This document shows, piece after piece, positions 1 through 5,326 of a stretch of DNA of 5,326 nt. The notes below the pieces were generated by a model. The model was not told where the DNA came from and ran no database searches. It saw only the letters and a program-made list of their open reading frames with translations. A program made the translations under genes and the position numbers. The DNA comes from an uncultured Eubacteriales bacterium (lineage in GTDB: Bacteria; Bacillota; Clostridia; Peptostreptococcales; Anaerovoracaceae), in contig CADBRY010000011.1 in assembly GCA_902797195.1 (NCBI GenBank), positions 1 through 5,326 on the forward strand, given 5' to 3'. Position 1 is the first letter of the stretch. Every line of letters starts with the position of its first letter.

Positions 1-19
1 AACAAGGCATTGATATTAT

Positions 20-50
20 GGCACGGTCAGTAATGACCGTGCCGTTTTTT
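20..50 (+). terminator. Intrinsic terminator of an upstream plus-strand unit
   Basis: A perfect 10-bp stem (20-29 paired with 34-43, GGCACGGTCA/TGACCGTGCC) is closed by a GTAA tetraloop of the GNRA type and followed by G and six T (45-50). The T-run lies on the plus-strand side only, so it should end a plus-strand gene located left of the window. Bases 1-19 are too short to identify that gene, though in-frame stops occur there (for example TGA at 11-13). The hairpin sits 6 bp beyond the stop codon of the minus-strand radical SAM gene, so the two units converge on it. Read on the minus strand it has no T-run after the stem and would be a poor terminator. Confidence 0.9.
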
Positions 51-56
51 AAACCC

Positions 57-647
57 TTAACGAACCTTGAATTCCACGCCCCAATCCGTTGCCTTTCCAC
101 GGCAGATCTGAAGAGCCTCTTCAGTTAACGTTCCGCGAACGACGGAGACCGCCACGTGGGGAACGTATTTGCCCGCGTTGCTGATGTAGCGGCAGATGGC
201 ATCGTAGGAGGGAAGGCCGAAGCGGGGATGACACAGACGGTCGAAGCTTTCGGCGTCCGCTTCGTTGAGACTTATGGAAAGTGAGTCTATGACGCCTTCA
301 AGATCCGGAAGTGTTTCCCGACCCCAGATAAGATCCGCAAGACCGATGGTATTGATCCTGATGGGCTTGCGGTATTTTTCTTTTATGAAGCGGGCGATTT
401 CAAGAAGCTCATCGAGACGCTCGGTAGGCTCACCGTAGCCGCAGAAGATGATCTCGTCGTAATCCTTTACGTTCCAGCGGGAGAGCTCCTCTTTTACCTC
501 ATCCACCGTGGGCTCGTGATCAAGCATGAGAGAATCCGCCGAGCCGAGACTGTCGGTGTAGTTCTTGATGCAGAACTCACATCGGCAGGGGCAGCGGTTG
601 GTCAGATTGATGTACAGCCCTCCAAAATAATCATAGATAACAGCCAT
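57..647 (-). CDS. TatD-associated radical SAM protein
   Basis: Small radical SAM enzyme of 196 residues. The cluster-binding motif CX3CX2C is at Cys19, Cys23 and Cys26 within NRCPCRCEFC, with an extra Cys21 between. It is followed by GYGEP (70-74), the glycine-rich SAM-contact motif after strand 2, and by SISLN (124-128). The overall pattern (a VIYDYFGGLYINLTNRC start, FCGYGEPTERLDELLEIA, LADLI) matches the family usually named 'radical SAM protein, TatD family-associated', whose members are also about 190-200 residues. Such proteins bind a [4Fe-4S] cluster and cleave S-adenosylmethionine; the substrate of this family is not known to me. The frame stays open to a further ATG at 722, but the start at 647 is chosen because AGGGAGG lies just upstream and the promoter sits inside the longer version. 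One oddity is NTIG at 99-102, where relatives I recall have NTNG. No tatD gene is visible in the window. Confidence 0.87.
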   Translation of the reverse strand: MAVIYDYFGGLYINLTNRCPCRCEFCIKNYTDSLGSADSLMLDHEPTVDEVKEELSRWNVKDYDEIIFCGYGEPTERLDELLEIARFIKEKYRKPIRINTIGLADLIWGRETLPDLEGVIDSLSISLNEADAESFDRLCHPRFGLPSYDAICRYISNAGKYVPHVAVSVVRGTLTEEALQICRGKATDWGVEFKVR

Positions 648-652
648 TTCAA

Positions 653-659
653 CCTCCCT
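653..659 (-). promoter_or_regulatory. Ribosome binding site deciding the radical SAM start
   Basis: On the minus strand AGGGAGG is followed by TTGAA and then ATG at 647, an ideal spacing of 5 nt. This favours the 196-residue product over the 75-bp longer frame starting at 722, whose extra residues would be encoded across the promoter. Confidence 0.85.
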
Positions 660-668
660 GCTGACTAT

Positions 669-696
669 ATTATAAATCCCATTTTCCAAAGGGCAA
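669..696 (-). promoter_or_regulatory. Sigma-A-type promoter of the radical SAM gene
   Basis: Reading the minus strand, a TTGCCC -35 box (691-696) is followed after 16 bp by a perfect TATAAT -10 box (669-674). Transcription would start near 662, leaving a short leader of about 15 nt that just contains the ribosome binding site. The call rests on motif match and position; no operator is visible. Confidence 0.65.
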
Positions 697-726
697 CGGG
701 AAATTATGCAAAGAACAACCAATCCA

Positions 727-755
727 TTGAATACCTCTTCGCCTCATGCTAAAAT
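727..755 (+). promoter_or_regulatory. Sigma-A-type promoter of hpf, extended -10
   Basis: A TTGAAT -35 box (727-732) is followed by a 17-bp spacer and a TAAAAT -10 box (750-755), preceded by TGC (747-749), an extended -10 element. Transcription would start near 762, about 24 nt before the hpf start. It points away from the radical SAM promoter, and the two -35 boxes are about 30 bp apart. Nothing in the sequence marks it as a stress sigma promoter. Confidence 0.7.
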
Positions 756-771
756 GTAAACAAAAGACAGT

Positions 772-779
772 AAAGGAGG
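772..779 (+). promoter_or_regulatory. Ribosome binding site of hpf
   Basis: AAAGGAGG, nearly the full anti-Shine-Dalgarno complement, ends 6 nt before the ATG at 786. This predicts strong translation initiation and fixes the start. Confidence 0.85.
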
Positions 780-785
780 CCTGTA

Positions 786-1313
786 ATGGAAGTAATTATC
801 ACAGGAAAAAACTATAACCCGAGCGAAAAGCTCAAGGAGACTATCGAGAAGAAATTCGAGAAACTGGACAAGTATTTTTCAAACGAAATCGCCGGCAATG
901 TAATGGTTATAAGGGAAAAAGCCGGATACAAAGTGGAATCCACCATCAATGCCAACGGAACCATTTTCAGAGCGGAAGTCAAGGCTGACGACCCCTATGA
1001 TTGTGTGGACAGGTGCATTGAGAAGCTTTCCAGCCAGATGTCCAGATTCAAGACCAAACTTCAGAAGAAGCATAAGGGACAGAAAGCCATCGATTTTGCG
1101 GAGGTGCCTGTATTCGAGGAGGCTGATGAAGAGATCCATGTAGTGAAGAGAAAGAAGTTTGAACTGGTCCCCATGACAGTGGACGAAGCCATCGTTCAGA
1201 TGGAACTTCTGGAACATGATTTCTTCGTTTTCCTGAACATGGAGACGGACTCTGTGAACGTGGTATACAAGAGAGAGGATGAAGATTACGGTCTTCTGGA
1301 AACATCCTATTAA
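786..1313 (+). CDS. hpf: Ribosome hibernation promoting factor, long form
   Basis: A cytoplasmic ribosome-associated protein of 175 residues. Residues 1 to about 97 form the S30AE/HPF (YfiA-like) domain, which binds in the 30S decoding centre where mRNA and tRNA would lie. It is rich in Lys/Arg and ends in a helix (about 74-95) like that of the family. A variable acidic linker follows (about 98-117). Residues about 118-173 are the C-terminal dimerisation domain, recognisable by KRKKFELVPM, VDEAIVQMELLEHDFFVF and NVVYKREDEDYGLLE. In the known long-form family this domain joins two 70S ribosomes into inactive 100S dimers in stationary phase or stress. Length and domain order are typical for Bacillota. 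The gene has its own promoter and terminator, so it is probably monocistronic, apart from any read-through into cdaA. Confidence 0.97.
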   Translation: MEVIITGKNYNPSEKLKETIEKKFEKLDKYFSNEIAGNVMVIREKAGYKVESTINANGTIFRAEVKADDPYDCVDRCIEKLSSQMSRFKTKLQKKHKGQKAIDFAEVPVFEEADEEIHVVKRKKFELVPMTVDEAIVQMELLEHDFFVFLNMETDSVNVVYKREDEDYGLLETSY

Positions 1314-1338
1314 AACTCTATTTAATCCCGAAATAGTG

Positions 1339-1370
1339 CCGCTGCGTATTGTCACGCAGCGGTTTTTTTT
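1339..1370 (+). terminator. Intrinsic terminator of hpf
   Basis: A perfect 9-bp GC-rich stem (1339-1347 with 1354-1362, CCGCTGCGT/ACGCAGCGG) with a 6-nt loop is followed by eight T (1363-1370). It lies 25 bp after the hpf stop. A weaker 6-bp hairpin (CTATTT 1318-1323 with AAATAG 1331-1336) lies directly upstream. The T-run is on the plus strand only. The loop and 3' arm overlap the candidate cdaA promoter. Confidence 0.93.
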
Positions 1371-1377
1371 GTAGAAT
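1349..1377 (+). promoter_or_regulatory. Candidate cdaA-operon promoter inside the hpf terminator
   Basis: TTGTCA (1349-1354, five of six matches to the -35 consensus) lies in the terminator loop. After a 17-bp spacer comes TAGAAT (1372-1377, five of six matches to the -10 consensus), right behind the T-run. The start of transcription would fall near 1384, only about 11 nt before the ATG at 1395, with the ribosome binding site at the very 5' end of the message. This is inferred from motif and spacing only. Alternatively the operon is fed by read-through from hpf or by a promoter inside hpf. Confidence 0.5.
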
Positions 1378-1384
1378 AAAATGT

Positions 1385-1389
1385 GGAGA
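1385..1389 (+). promoter_or_regulatory. Ribosome binding site deciding the cdaA start
   Basis: GGAGA ends 5 nt before the ATG at 1395. The in-frame GTG at 1383 overlaps this site's 5' flank and has no Shine-Dalgarno sequence of its own, because the bases before it are the T-run and an A-rich stretch. The ATG is therefore the better start. Confidence 0.65.
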
Positions 1390-1394
1390 AAACT

Positions 1395-2345
1395 ATGGTC
1401 ACAACAGGAGCCACAAACATTCAAGACATATTCATAAACGCATTCTCGGGGTTCGGTATCACCGATGCAGTTGACATTCTCATAGTGGCATTTGTGATAT
1501 ATAAAATCCTGGGTTTTATTGTGCAGACGAGGGCAGAACAGATCCTTAAAGGGGTGCTGGTGCTTTTGGTCGCCCTGTTCGTCTCGGAAACTCTCAATCT
1601 CTACACTCTTAACTGGATGTGCAAGGGTGCAGTCGCCCTGGGAGCCGTTGCGGTCATGATAGTTTTCCAGCCGGAGCTGAGAAGAGCTCTGGAGTACATG
1701 GGAAGAGGAAGCTTCATGCGCACAAGCCTCCATTCCGACGACAAGGAGAGGATCAAGAAGAGCATAAGCAGCATCGCGAAAGCGGTGGAGTCATTTTCCG
1801 CGGACAGACTTGGCGCTCTCATGGTATTTGAGGGACAGACGGTCCTTGAGGATATTGCCGAGACGGGAACACAGCTTGATGCAGACGTTTCCGAGCAGCT
1901 TTTGGGCAACATATTTTACGAGGGGTCGCCCCTTCACGACGGCGCCATCATAATCAGAAACGGAAAGATTCACGCGGCAGGGTGCGTCCTGCCTCTTACG
2001 GGAAGCGATAACGTGGACAGCAGGCTGGGTACGAGGCACAGGGCCGGCATCGGCATAACCGAGCATTCCGACGCCCTGGTGGTCATAGTGTCCGAGGAAA
2101 CGGGGATCATTTCCATGGCCAGGGACGGCAAGCTGGAGAGGTTCCTGGATTCCAGAACCATCGAGAAGACTCTCCTTGAGTTCTATTTGAAAGGCAACGA
2201 TTTCTCTGACAGGATCGACAAGATACCTCTGGCCAAGGGGTTCTTCTCAAAGGTCAGAAATCAGCAAAGTGAAAAGGACATGGACAGAACCATGGACCTT
2301 ACGGATGCAATGAAGGAAGCGAGGGATGAGAATGCTGAGAAATAG
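1395..2345 (+). CDS. cdaA: Diadenylate cyclase CdaA (DacA), membrane-bound
   Basis: Condenses two ATP into cyclic di-AMP, the second messenger for potassium and osmotic balance and wall integrity in Bacillota. The product is 316 residues from the ATG at 1395 (320 if the GTG at 1383 is used). Three hydrophobic segments at about 25-45, 51-68 and 75-91 are the N-terminal membrane helices of this class. QPELRRALE (92-100) then leads into a cytoplasmic DAC domain. That domain carries both signature motifs: DGA (182-184, in LHDGAIII) and RHR (214-216, in LGTRHRAGIGI), followed by HSDALVVIVSEETG. All expected catalytic elements are present, so activity is likely. The last 40 or so residues are a charged tail beyond the domain, making the protein longer than B. 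subtilis CdaA (273 residues as I recall). Its 3' end overlaps the cdaR-like gene by 20 bp, indicating translational coupling. Confidence 0.96.
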   Translation: MVTTGATNIQDIFINAFSGFGITDAVDILIVAFVIYKILGFIVQTRAEQILKGVLVLLVALFVSETLNLYTLNWMCKGAVALGAVAVMIVFQPELRRALEYMGRGSFMRTSLHSDDKERIKKSISSIAKAVESFSADRLGALMVFEGQTVLEDIAETGTQLDADVSEQLLGNIFYEGSPLHDGAIIIRNGKIHAAGCVLPLTGSDNVDSRLGTRHRAGIGITEHSDALVVIVSEETGIISMARDGKLERFLDSRTIEKTLLEFYLKGNDFSDRIDKIPLAKGFFSKVRNQQSEKDMDRTMDLTDAMKEARDENAEK

Positions 2346-2712
2346 GAAATTCCGGCTGGCCATATCCCTGCTTATAGCAATAGCCCTGTGGTTCTATGTG
2401 GTAGGGAATGTGGATCCCACCATAACGGCCACCATATCCGGAATAAAGGTGGAAAAGGTCGGGGAGAACATACTGGAAGATATGGATCTCAAGGCGACTC
2501 TTGAAAGCCCCGAATCGGTGGAGATCGTTATAAGAGGACCACGTTCCGCCGTAAATGAAGCGAAAAAAGGTGAATTCAGAGCTACCGTTGACGTTTCCAA
2601 CTGCGAGTACGGAGAAAACGAAGAGGAGATCAACATCGTCTTCCCCGAGGGAGTAAGCGGAGTCACGGTGGACAGCATGACTGAGAAAAAAGCTCAATTC
2701 CTTGTGGAATAG
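2326..2712 (+). CDS. cdaR: CdaR-like single YbbR-domain protein
   Basis: A membrane-anchored partner of CdaA, in the place where cdaR lies in other Bacillota. The product is 128 residues. A basic N-terminus (RMLRNRKFR) precedes one hydrophobic helix (about 11-27), giving N-in, C-out topology. One YbbR domain follows (about 30-127), marked by IRGPRSAV (69-76), ATVDVS (86-91) and a closing strand ending in QFLVE. Known CdaR proteins are some 400-480 residues with three or four YbbR repeats; this one has a single repeat and then stops. The 47 bp to glmM show no leftover YbbR coding sequence. CdaR modulates CdaA in Bacillus and Listeria; that role here is inferred from position and fold. The start may be 2326 (GAAGGAAG 6 nt upstream) or 2332 (GAGGG 6 nt upstream), a difference of two residues. 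Confidence 0.85.
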   Translation: MRMLRNRKFRLAISLLIAIALWFYVVGNVDPTITATISGIKVEKVGENILEDMDLKATLESPESVEIVIRGPRSAVNEAKKGEFRATVDVSNCEYGENEEEINIVFPEGVSGVTVDSMTEKKAQFLVE

Positions 2713-2747
2713 GGGGTTCAGTCGGATAGAGAAACGATAATCAGTTT

Positions 2748-2752
2748 GGAGG
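2748..2752 (+). promoter_or_regulatory. Ribosome binding site of glmM
   Basis: GGAGG ends 7 nt before the ATG at 2760. A GATAAT at 2736-2741 resembles a -10 box but has no matching -35 at normal distance, so glmM is most simply cotranscribed with cdaA and the cdaR-like gene. Confidence 0.8.
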
Positions 2753-2759
2753 ATAAATT

Positions 2760-4109
2760 ATGGGTAGATTATTTGGAACAGATGGAGTGAGAGGGGTGGC
2801 AAATTCAGAGCTGACCCCGGAGCTTGCTTTTAAGCTGGGAAAAGCCGGCGCTCATGTTTTGAGCAAGAGCAAGAATAACCCCATCTTCCTTATAGGCAAG
2901 GACACCAGGCTTTCGGGAGACATGCTTGAAGATGCTCTCAGCGCCGGAATAACCGCGGTAGGCGGAAATGTGATCAAGGTGGGAGTCCTTCCCACGCCGG
3001 CAATAGCCTATCTGGTAAGAGCGTATAACGCCGATGCGGGAGTGGTGATCAGCGCCTCCCACAATCCCTTTGAATACAACGGGATCAAGTTCTTCAACGG
3101 AGAGGGTTTCAAACTTGACGATGACATCGAAGACGACATCGAGGACATCCTTTTAAGAGATATCGACGTGAACAGCCACATCACGGGAAGCAGCATTGGC
3201 CGCTGCCTGGATGCGGATGACGATGCGGGAGCAAAGTATGCCCGCTTCCTTGAGTCCACCATCGACGTGGACATCAAAGGCATCAAGCTCGTTCTGGACT
3301 GCGCCAACGGAGCTGCATACAAGGTGGCTGAGAAGGTCTACAGAGACCTTGGCGCGGATGTGCGGATAATAGGCAACAAGCCCGATGGCACGAATATAAA
3401 CGCCAAGTGCGGCTCCACCCATCCCGAGGCCCTTCAGAAGGCAGTGGTGGAGGACGGCGCCCTTCTGGGCCTGGCGTACGACGGTGATGCGGACAGACTC
3501 ATCGCGGTGGATGAAAAGGGCAGGATAATAGACGGTGACAAGCTTATCTGCATCTGCGCGGGAATGATGAAAAGTCGCGGCCAGCTGGACGACGATCTGG
3601 TTACGGCAACGGTCATGAGCAACATCGGATTCCACAAGCACATGGGAAATATGGGATGCAAAGTCAACGTTACCCCTGTGGGCGACCGCTATGTTCTGGA
3701 AAGCATGCTCAAAACAGGTGGAAAGATCGGCGGAGAACAGTCGGGCCATATTATATTCCTGAACCATACCACCACGGGAGACGGGATACTGTCATCTCTC
3801 CAGCTTCTTCAGGCGGTGCTGGAATCGGGCAAGAAGCCCAGCCAGCTCTCCGATGAGATCGAGATCTATCCTCAGGTGCTCAAGAATGCCCGGGTGAAAA
3901 ATGAAAACAAGAATAAATTCATGCAGGATCCGGCAGTCAAAGAAGCCATCGCCAGAGTGGAGAAGGAAGTTGAAGGCAACGGCAGAGTTCTCATACGTCC
4001 ATCGGGAACAGAGCCTGTGGCCAGAGTCATGATAGAAGGTCAGGACGTTGACCATATAACGGAGCTGGCCGAGGATCTGGCGAGACAGATCACGAGGCAG
4101 TTCGGGTAA
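2760..4109 (+). CDS. glmM: Phosphoglucosamine mutase GlmM
   Basis: Converts glucosamine-6-phosphate to glucosamine-1-phosphate on the way to UDP-GlcNAc, peptidoglycan and teichoic acids; cytoplasmic. Its 449 residues are full length for the family. Motifs in order: the RLFGTDGVRG start (3-12), the active-site loop SASHNP (98-103) with phosphoserine Ser100, the Mg-binding loop DGDADR (241-246), the sugar-specificity loop GGEQSGH (324-330) and the C-terminal phosphate-binding loop RPSGTEP (413-419). The GEQSGH form marks GlmM rather than a general phosphoglucomutase/phosphomannomutase. All catalytic residues are intact. In B. subtilis, S. aureus, Lactococcus and Listeria GlmM binds CdaA and lowers c-di-AMP production, which fits its place in this operon. 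It is 47 bp after the cdaR-like gene and 73 bp before glmS. Confidence 0.98.
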   Translation: MGRLFGTDGVRGVANSELTPELAFKLGKAGAHVLSKSKNNPIFLIGKDTRLSGDMLEDALSAGITAVGGNVIKVGVLPTPAIAYLVRAYNADAGVVISASHNPFEYNGIKFFNGEGFKLDDDIEDDIEDILLRDIDVNSHITGSSIGRCLDADDDAGAKYARFLESTIDVDIKGIKLVLDCANGAAYKVAEKVYRDLGADVRIIGNKPDGTNINAKCGSTHPEALQKAVVEDGALLGLAYDGDADRLIAVDEKGRIIDGDKLICICAGMMKSRGQLDDDLVTATVMSNIGFHKHMGNMGCKVNVTPVGDRYVLESMLKTGGKIGGEQSGHIIFLNHTTTGDGILSSLQLLQAVLESGKKPSQLSDEIEIYPQVLKNARVKNENKNKFMQDPAVKEAIARVEKEVEGNGRVLIRPSGTEPVARVMIEGQDVDHITELAEDLARQITRQFG

Positions 4110-4148
4110 TTCAGATTACGAAACAAATCGGGTAATACACAGGGAAAA

Positions 4149-4165
4149 GATATTTCATAAATATC
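4149..4165 (+). other. AT-rich hairpin beside the glmS ribosome binding site
   Basis: GATATTT (4149-4155) and AAATATC (4159-4165) form a perfect 7-bp stem with a CAT loop. The stem ends directly against GAGGAGG (4166-4172), the glmS Shine-Dalgarno sequence, which lies 10 nt before the ATG. There is no T-run, so it is not a terminator. It might hold the ribosome binding site open, protect a processed end, or mean nothing: six of its seven pairs near the loop are A-T or lie in an AT-rich stretch where such matches arise easily. Confidence 0.4.
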
Positions 4166-4182
4166 GAGGAGGTAAGTGATAT

Positions 4183-5326
4183 ATGTGCGGAATAGTTGGA
4201 TTCGTCGGAGAAAGCAACGCAAAGGAACGGATCATAGACGGACTTAAGAGACTTGAGTACAGAGGCTACGATTCTGCGGGAATAGCCCTGCCCATTGACG
4301 GCAGCATACAGATACGCAAACACATAGGTGAGATCAAGAACCTGGAGAAGATAATAGGAGAGGATGATTTCGATTCTTCAATGGGAATAGGTCACACCCG
4401 TTGGGCTACCCACGGGGCACCCTCCGATATAAATGCTCATCCTCACGGCAACCAGGACAATTCCATAGCCATAGTCCACAACGGGATCATAGAGAACTAT
4501 CAGGAGATAAGGGAATGGCTTTCGGGAGAGTACGGCGTGAAGTTCAAGTCCGAGACGGACTCGGAGGTGATCGCACACCTTATAGGGATCTACTACGACG
4601 GAGACCTTCTGAAAGCCGTAAACAAAGCTGTTGAAGACATGAGGGGAGCCTATGCGGTATGCGCCATAGCCGCGGCGGAACCGGACAAGATAGTCGCGGT
4701 GAGAAAGGATGCGCCCCTTGTAGCCGGAATCGGCAACGGATGCAATTTCATCGCATCGGATATACCGGCTCTTCTCAAATATGTTCGGGAGGTATACCTC
4801 ATAGAGAACAACGAAACGGTGGTGCTCACAAAGGACGACATCACCATATTCGATGAAGACGGTAAAAAGGTCGACCGTGAAGTTTTCCACGTGACATGGG
4901 ATGCGGATGCAGCCGAAAAAGAAGGCTACGATCACTTTATGATCAAGGAGATCCACGAACAGCCCACAGGCATCAGAGAGACACTCATGCGCCGTGTGGA
5001 AGAGGACGGCTCCATCAATCTTGACGGAATAACCATGACCAAAGAGGACATCGAAAACTTCGAAAAAGTCTACATAGTCGCCTGCGGCACAGCCTATCAC
5101 GCGGGACTTGTGGGAAAATCCGTAATCGAAAAACTGGCCAAGATCCCCGTGGAGATCGATGTGGCATCTGAATTCAGATACAGAGATCCCTTTGTCAACG
5201 ACAAGACTCTGTTCATCGCCATAAGCCAGTCGGGAGAGACCCTTGACACATTGGAGGCCCTGAGAGAGGCAAAGAAGAAGGGAGCAAGGATCCTTTCCGT
5301 GGTGAATGTTGTTGGAAGCTCCGTGG
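4183..5326 (+). CDS. glmS: Glutamine-fructose-6-phosphate aminotransferase GlmS, 3'-truncated by window edge
   Basis: Makes glucosamine-6-phosphate from fructose-6-phosphate and glutamine, the entry step of hexosamine synthesis and the source of the GlmM substrate. 381 codons are visible of about 610 in the family; the frame is open at the right edge. MCGIVGFVG gives the N-terminal nucleophile Cys2, exposed after Met removal, of the class II glutamine amidotransferase domain (about 2-220). That domain also shows EYRGYDSAG (25-33), HTRWATHG (71-78), HNGIIENY (99-106) and FIASD (189-193). KEIHEQP (255-261) opens the isomerase half. The first SIS domain has CGTAYHAG (301-308) and the sugar-phosphate-binding SQSGETLDTL (348-357), then NVVGSS (375-380). 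The start is set by Cys2 and GAGGAGG at 4166-4172. No promoter or glmS ribozyme is seen in the 73-bp gap, so it is probably cotranscribed with glmM. Confidence 0.97.
   Translation, partial: MCGIVGFVGESNAKERIIDGLKRLEYRGYDSAGIALPIDGSIQIRKHIGEIKNLEKIIGEDDFDSSMGIGHTRWATHGAPSDINAHPHGNQDNSIAIVHNGIIENYQEIREWLSGEYGVKFKSETDSEVIAHLIGIYYDGDLLKAVNKAVEDMRGAYAVCAIAAAEPDKIVAVRKDAPLVAGIGNGCNFIASDIPALLKYVREVYLIENNETVVLTKDDITIFDEDGKKVDREVFHVTWDADAAEKEGYDHFMIKEIHEQPTGIRETLMRRVEEDGSINLDGITMTKEDIENFEKVYIVACGTAYHAGLVGKSVIEKLAKIPVEIDVASEFRYRDPFVNDKTLFIAISQSGETLDTLEALREAKKKGARILSVVNVVGSSV

Noticed and set aside
20..50. The left-edge hairpin as a bidirectional terminator also serving the radical SAM gene.
   Set aside because: On the minus strand the stem is preceded by A residues and followed by CATAATATC without a T-run, so the standard signature is missing in that direction.
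57..722. Longer minus-strand frame giving the radical SAM protein 25 extra N-terminal residues.
   Set aside because: The extra part lies across the TATAAT promoter and the AGGGAGG site, has no ribosome binding site of its own, and family members start at the VIYDYFGGLY-like segment.
1383..1394. GTG at 1383 as the cdaA start.
   Set aside because: It lacks a Shine-Dalgarno sequence, sits at or before the predicted transcription start, and the ATG at 1395 has GGAGA at good spacing. It is not fully excluded.
1314..1394. A c-di-AMP (ydaO-type) riboswitch before cdaA.
   Set aside because: The 81-bp gap is taken up by the terminator and candidate promoter, leaving no space for an aptamer of that class.
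879..1733. Long minus-strand open frame of 284 codons opposite hpf and the start of cdaA.
   Set aside because: It is antisense to two well-supported genes and their terminator, has low-complexity His/Cys-rich composition and resembles no family, so it is a shadow frame.
2713..2759. A separate promoter for glmM, suggested by GATAAT at 2736-2741.
   Set aside because: No -35-like hexamer occurs 16-18 bp upstream; the nearest candidate, TTCAGT at 2717, leaves only 13 bp.
4378..5100. Minus-strand open frame of 240 codons opposite glmS.
   Set aside because: It is antisense to a clear GlmS with all motifs intact, and its Phe/Val/Tyr-rich composition is what the reverse reading of such codons gives.

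Overview
The window is a piece of ordinary housekeeping chromosome from what looks like a Clostridia-type member of the Bacillota. The evidence is the gene order cdaA-cdaR-glmM-glmS, the long (two-domain) form of the ribosome hibernation factor, a TatD-associated small radical SAM protein of a type common in clostridia, strong GGAGG ribosome binding sites and frequent AGA/AGG/ATA codons at moderate GC. The genus cannot be fixed from sequence alone.

Layout. Positions 1-56 hold the tail of an unseen plus-strand unit, closed by a strong intrinsic terminator (20-50). A radical SAM gene lies on the minus strand (57-647). Its promoter diverges from that of hpf in the 138-bp intergenic stretch 648-785, and both promoters can be read as near-consensus sigma-A sites. 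hpf (786-1313) ends in its own terminator (1339-1370). A second candidate promoter is embedded in that terminator and would start a new unit: cdaA (1395-2345, diadenylate cyclase), cdaR-like (2326-2712, overlapping cdaA by 20 bp), glmM (2760-4109) and glmS (4183 to the right edge, truncated). There are no gene-free stretches longer than 300 bp, and no mobile elements, CRISPR arrays, tRNA or rRNA genes.

How the genes work together. CdaA makes c-di-AMP at the membrane, and CdaR is its extracytoplasmic membrane-anchored partner. GlmS and GlmM catalyse the first two steps from fructose-6-phosphate towards UDP-GlcNAc and peptidoglycan. GlmM is known in other Bacillota to bind and inhibit CdaA, so the operon ties turgor/c-di-AMP signalling to cell-wall precursor supply. 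hpf and the radical SAM gene are separate transcription units with no evident functional link.

I found no undescribed system. The points most worth a second look are a CdaR-like protein with only one YbbR domain, a cdaA promoter that appears to overlap the hpf terminator and decides the cdaA start, the lack of room for a glmS ribozyme, and a substitution in a motif of the radical SAM protein.
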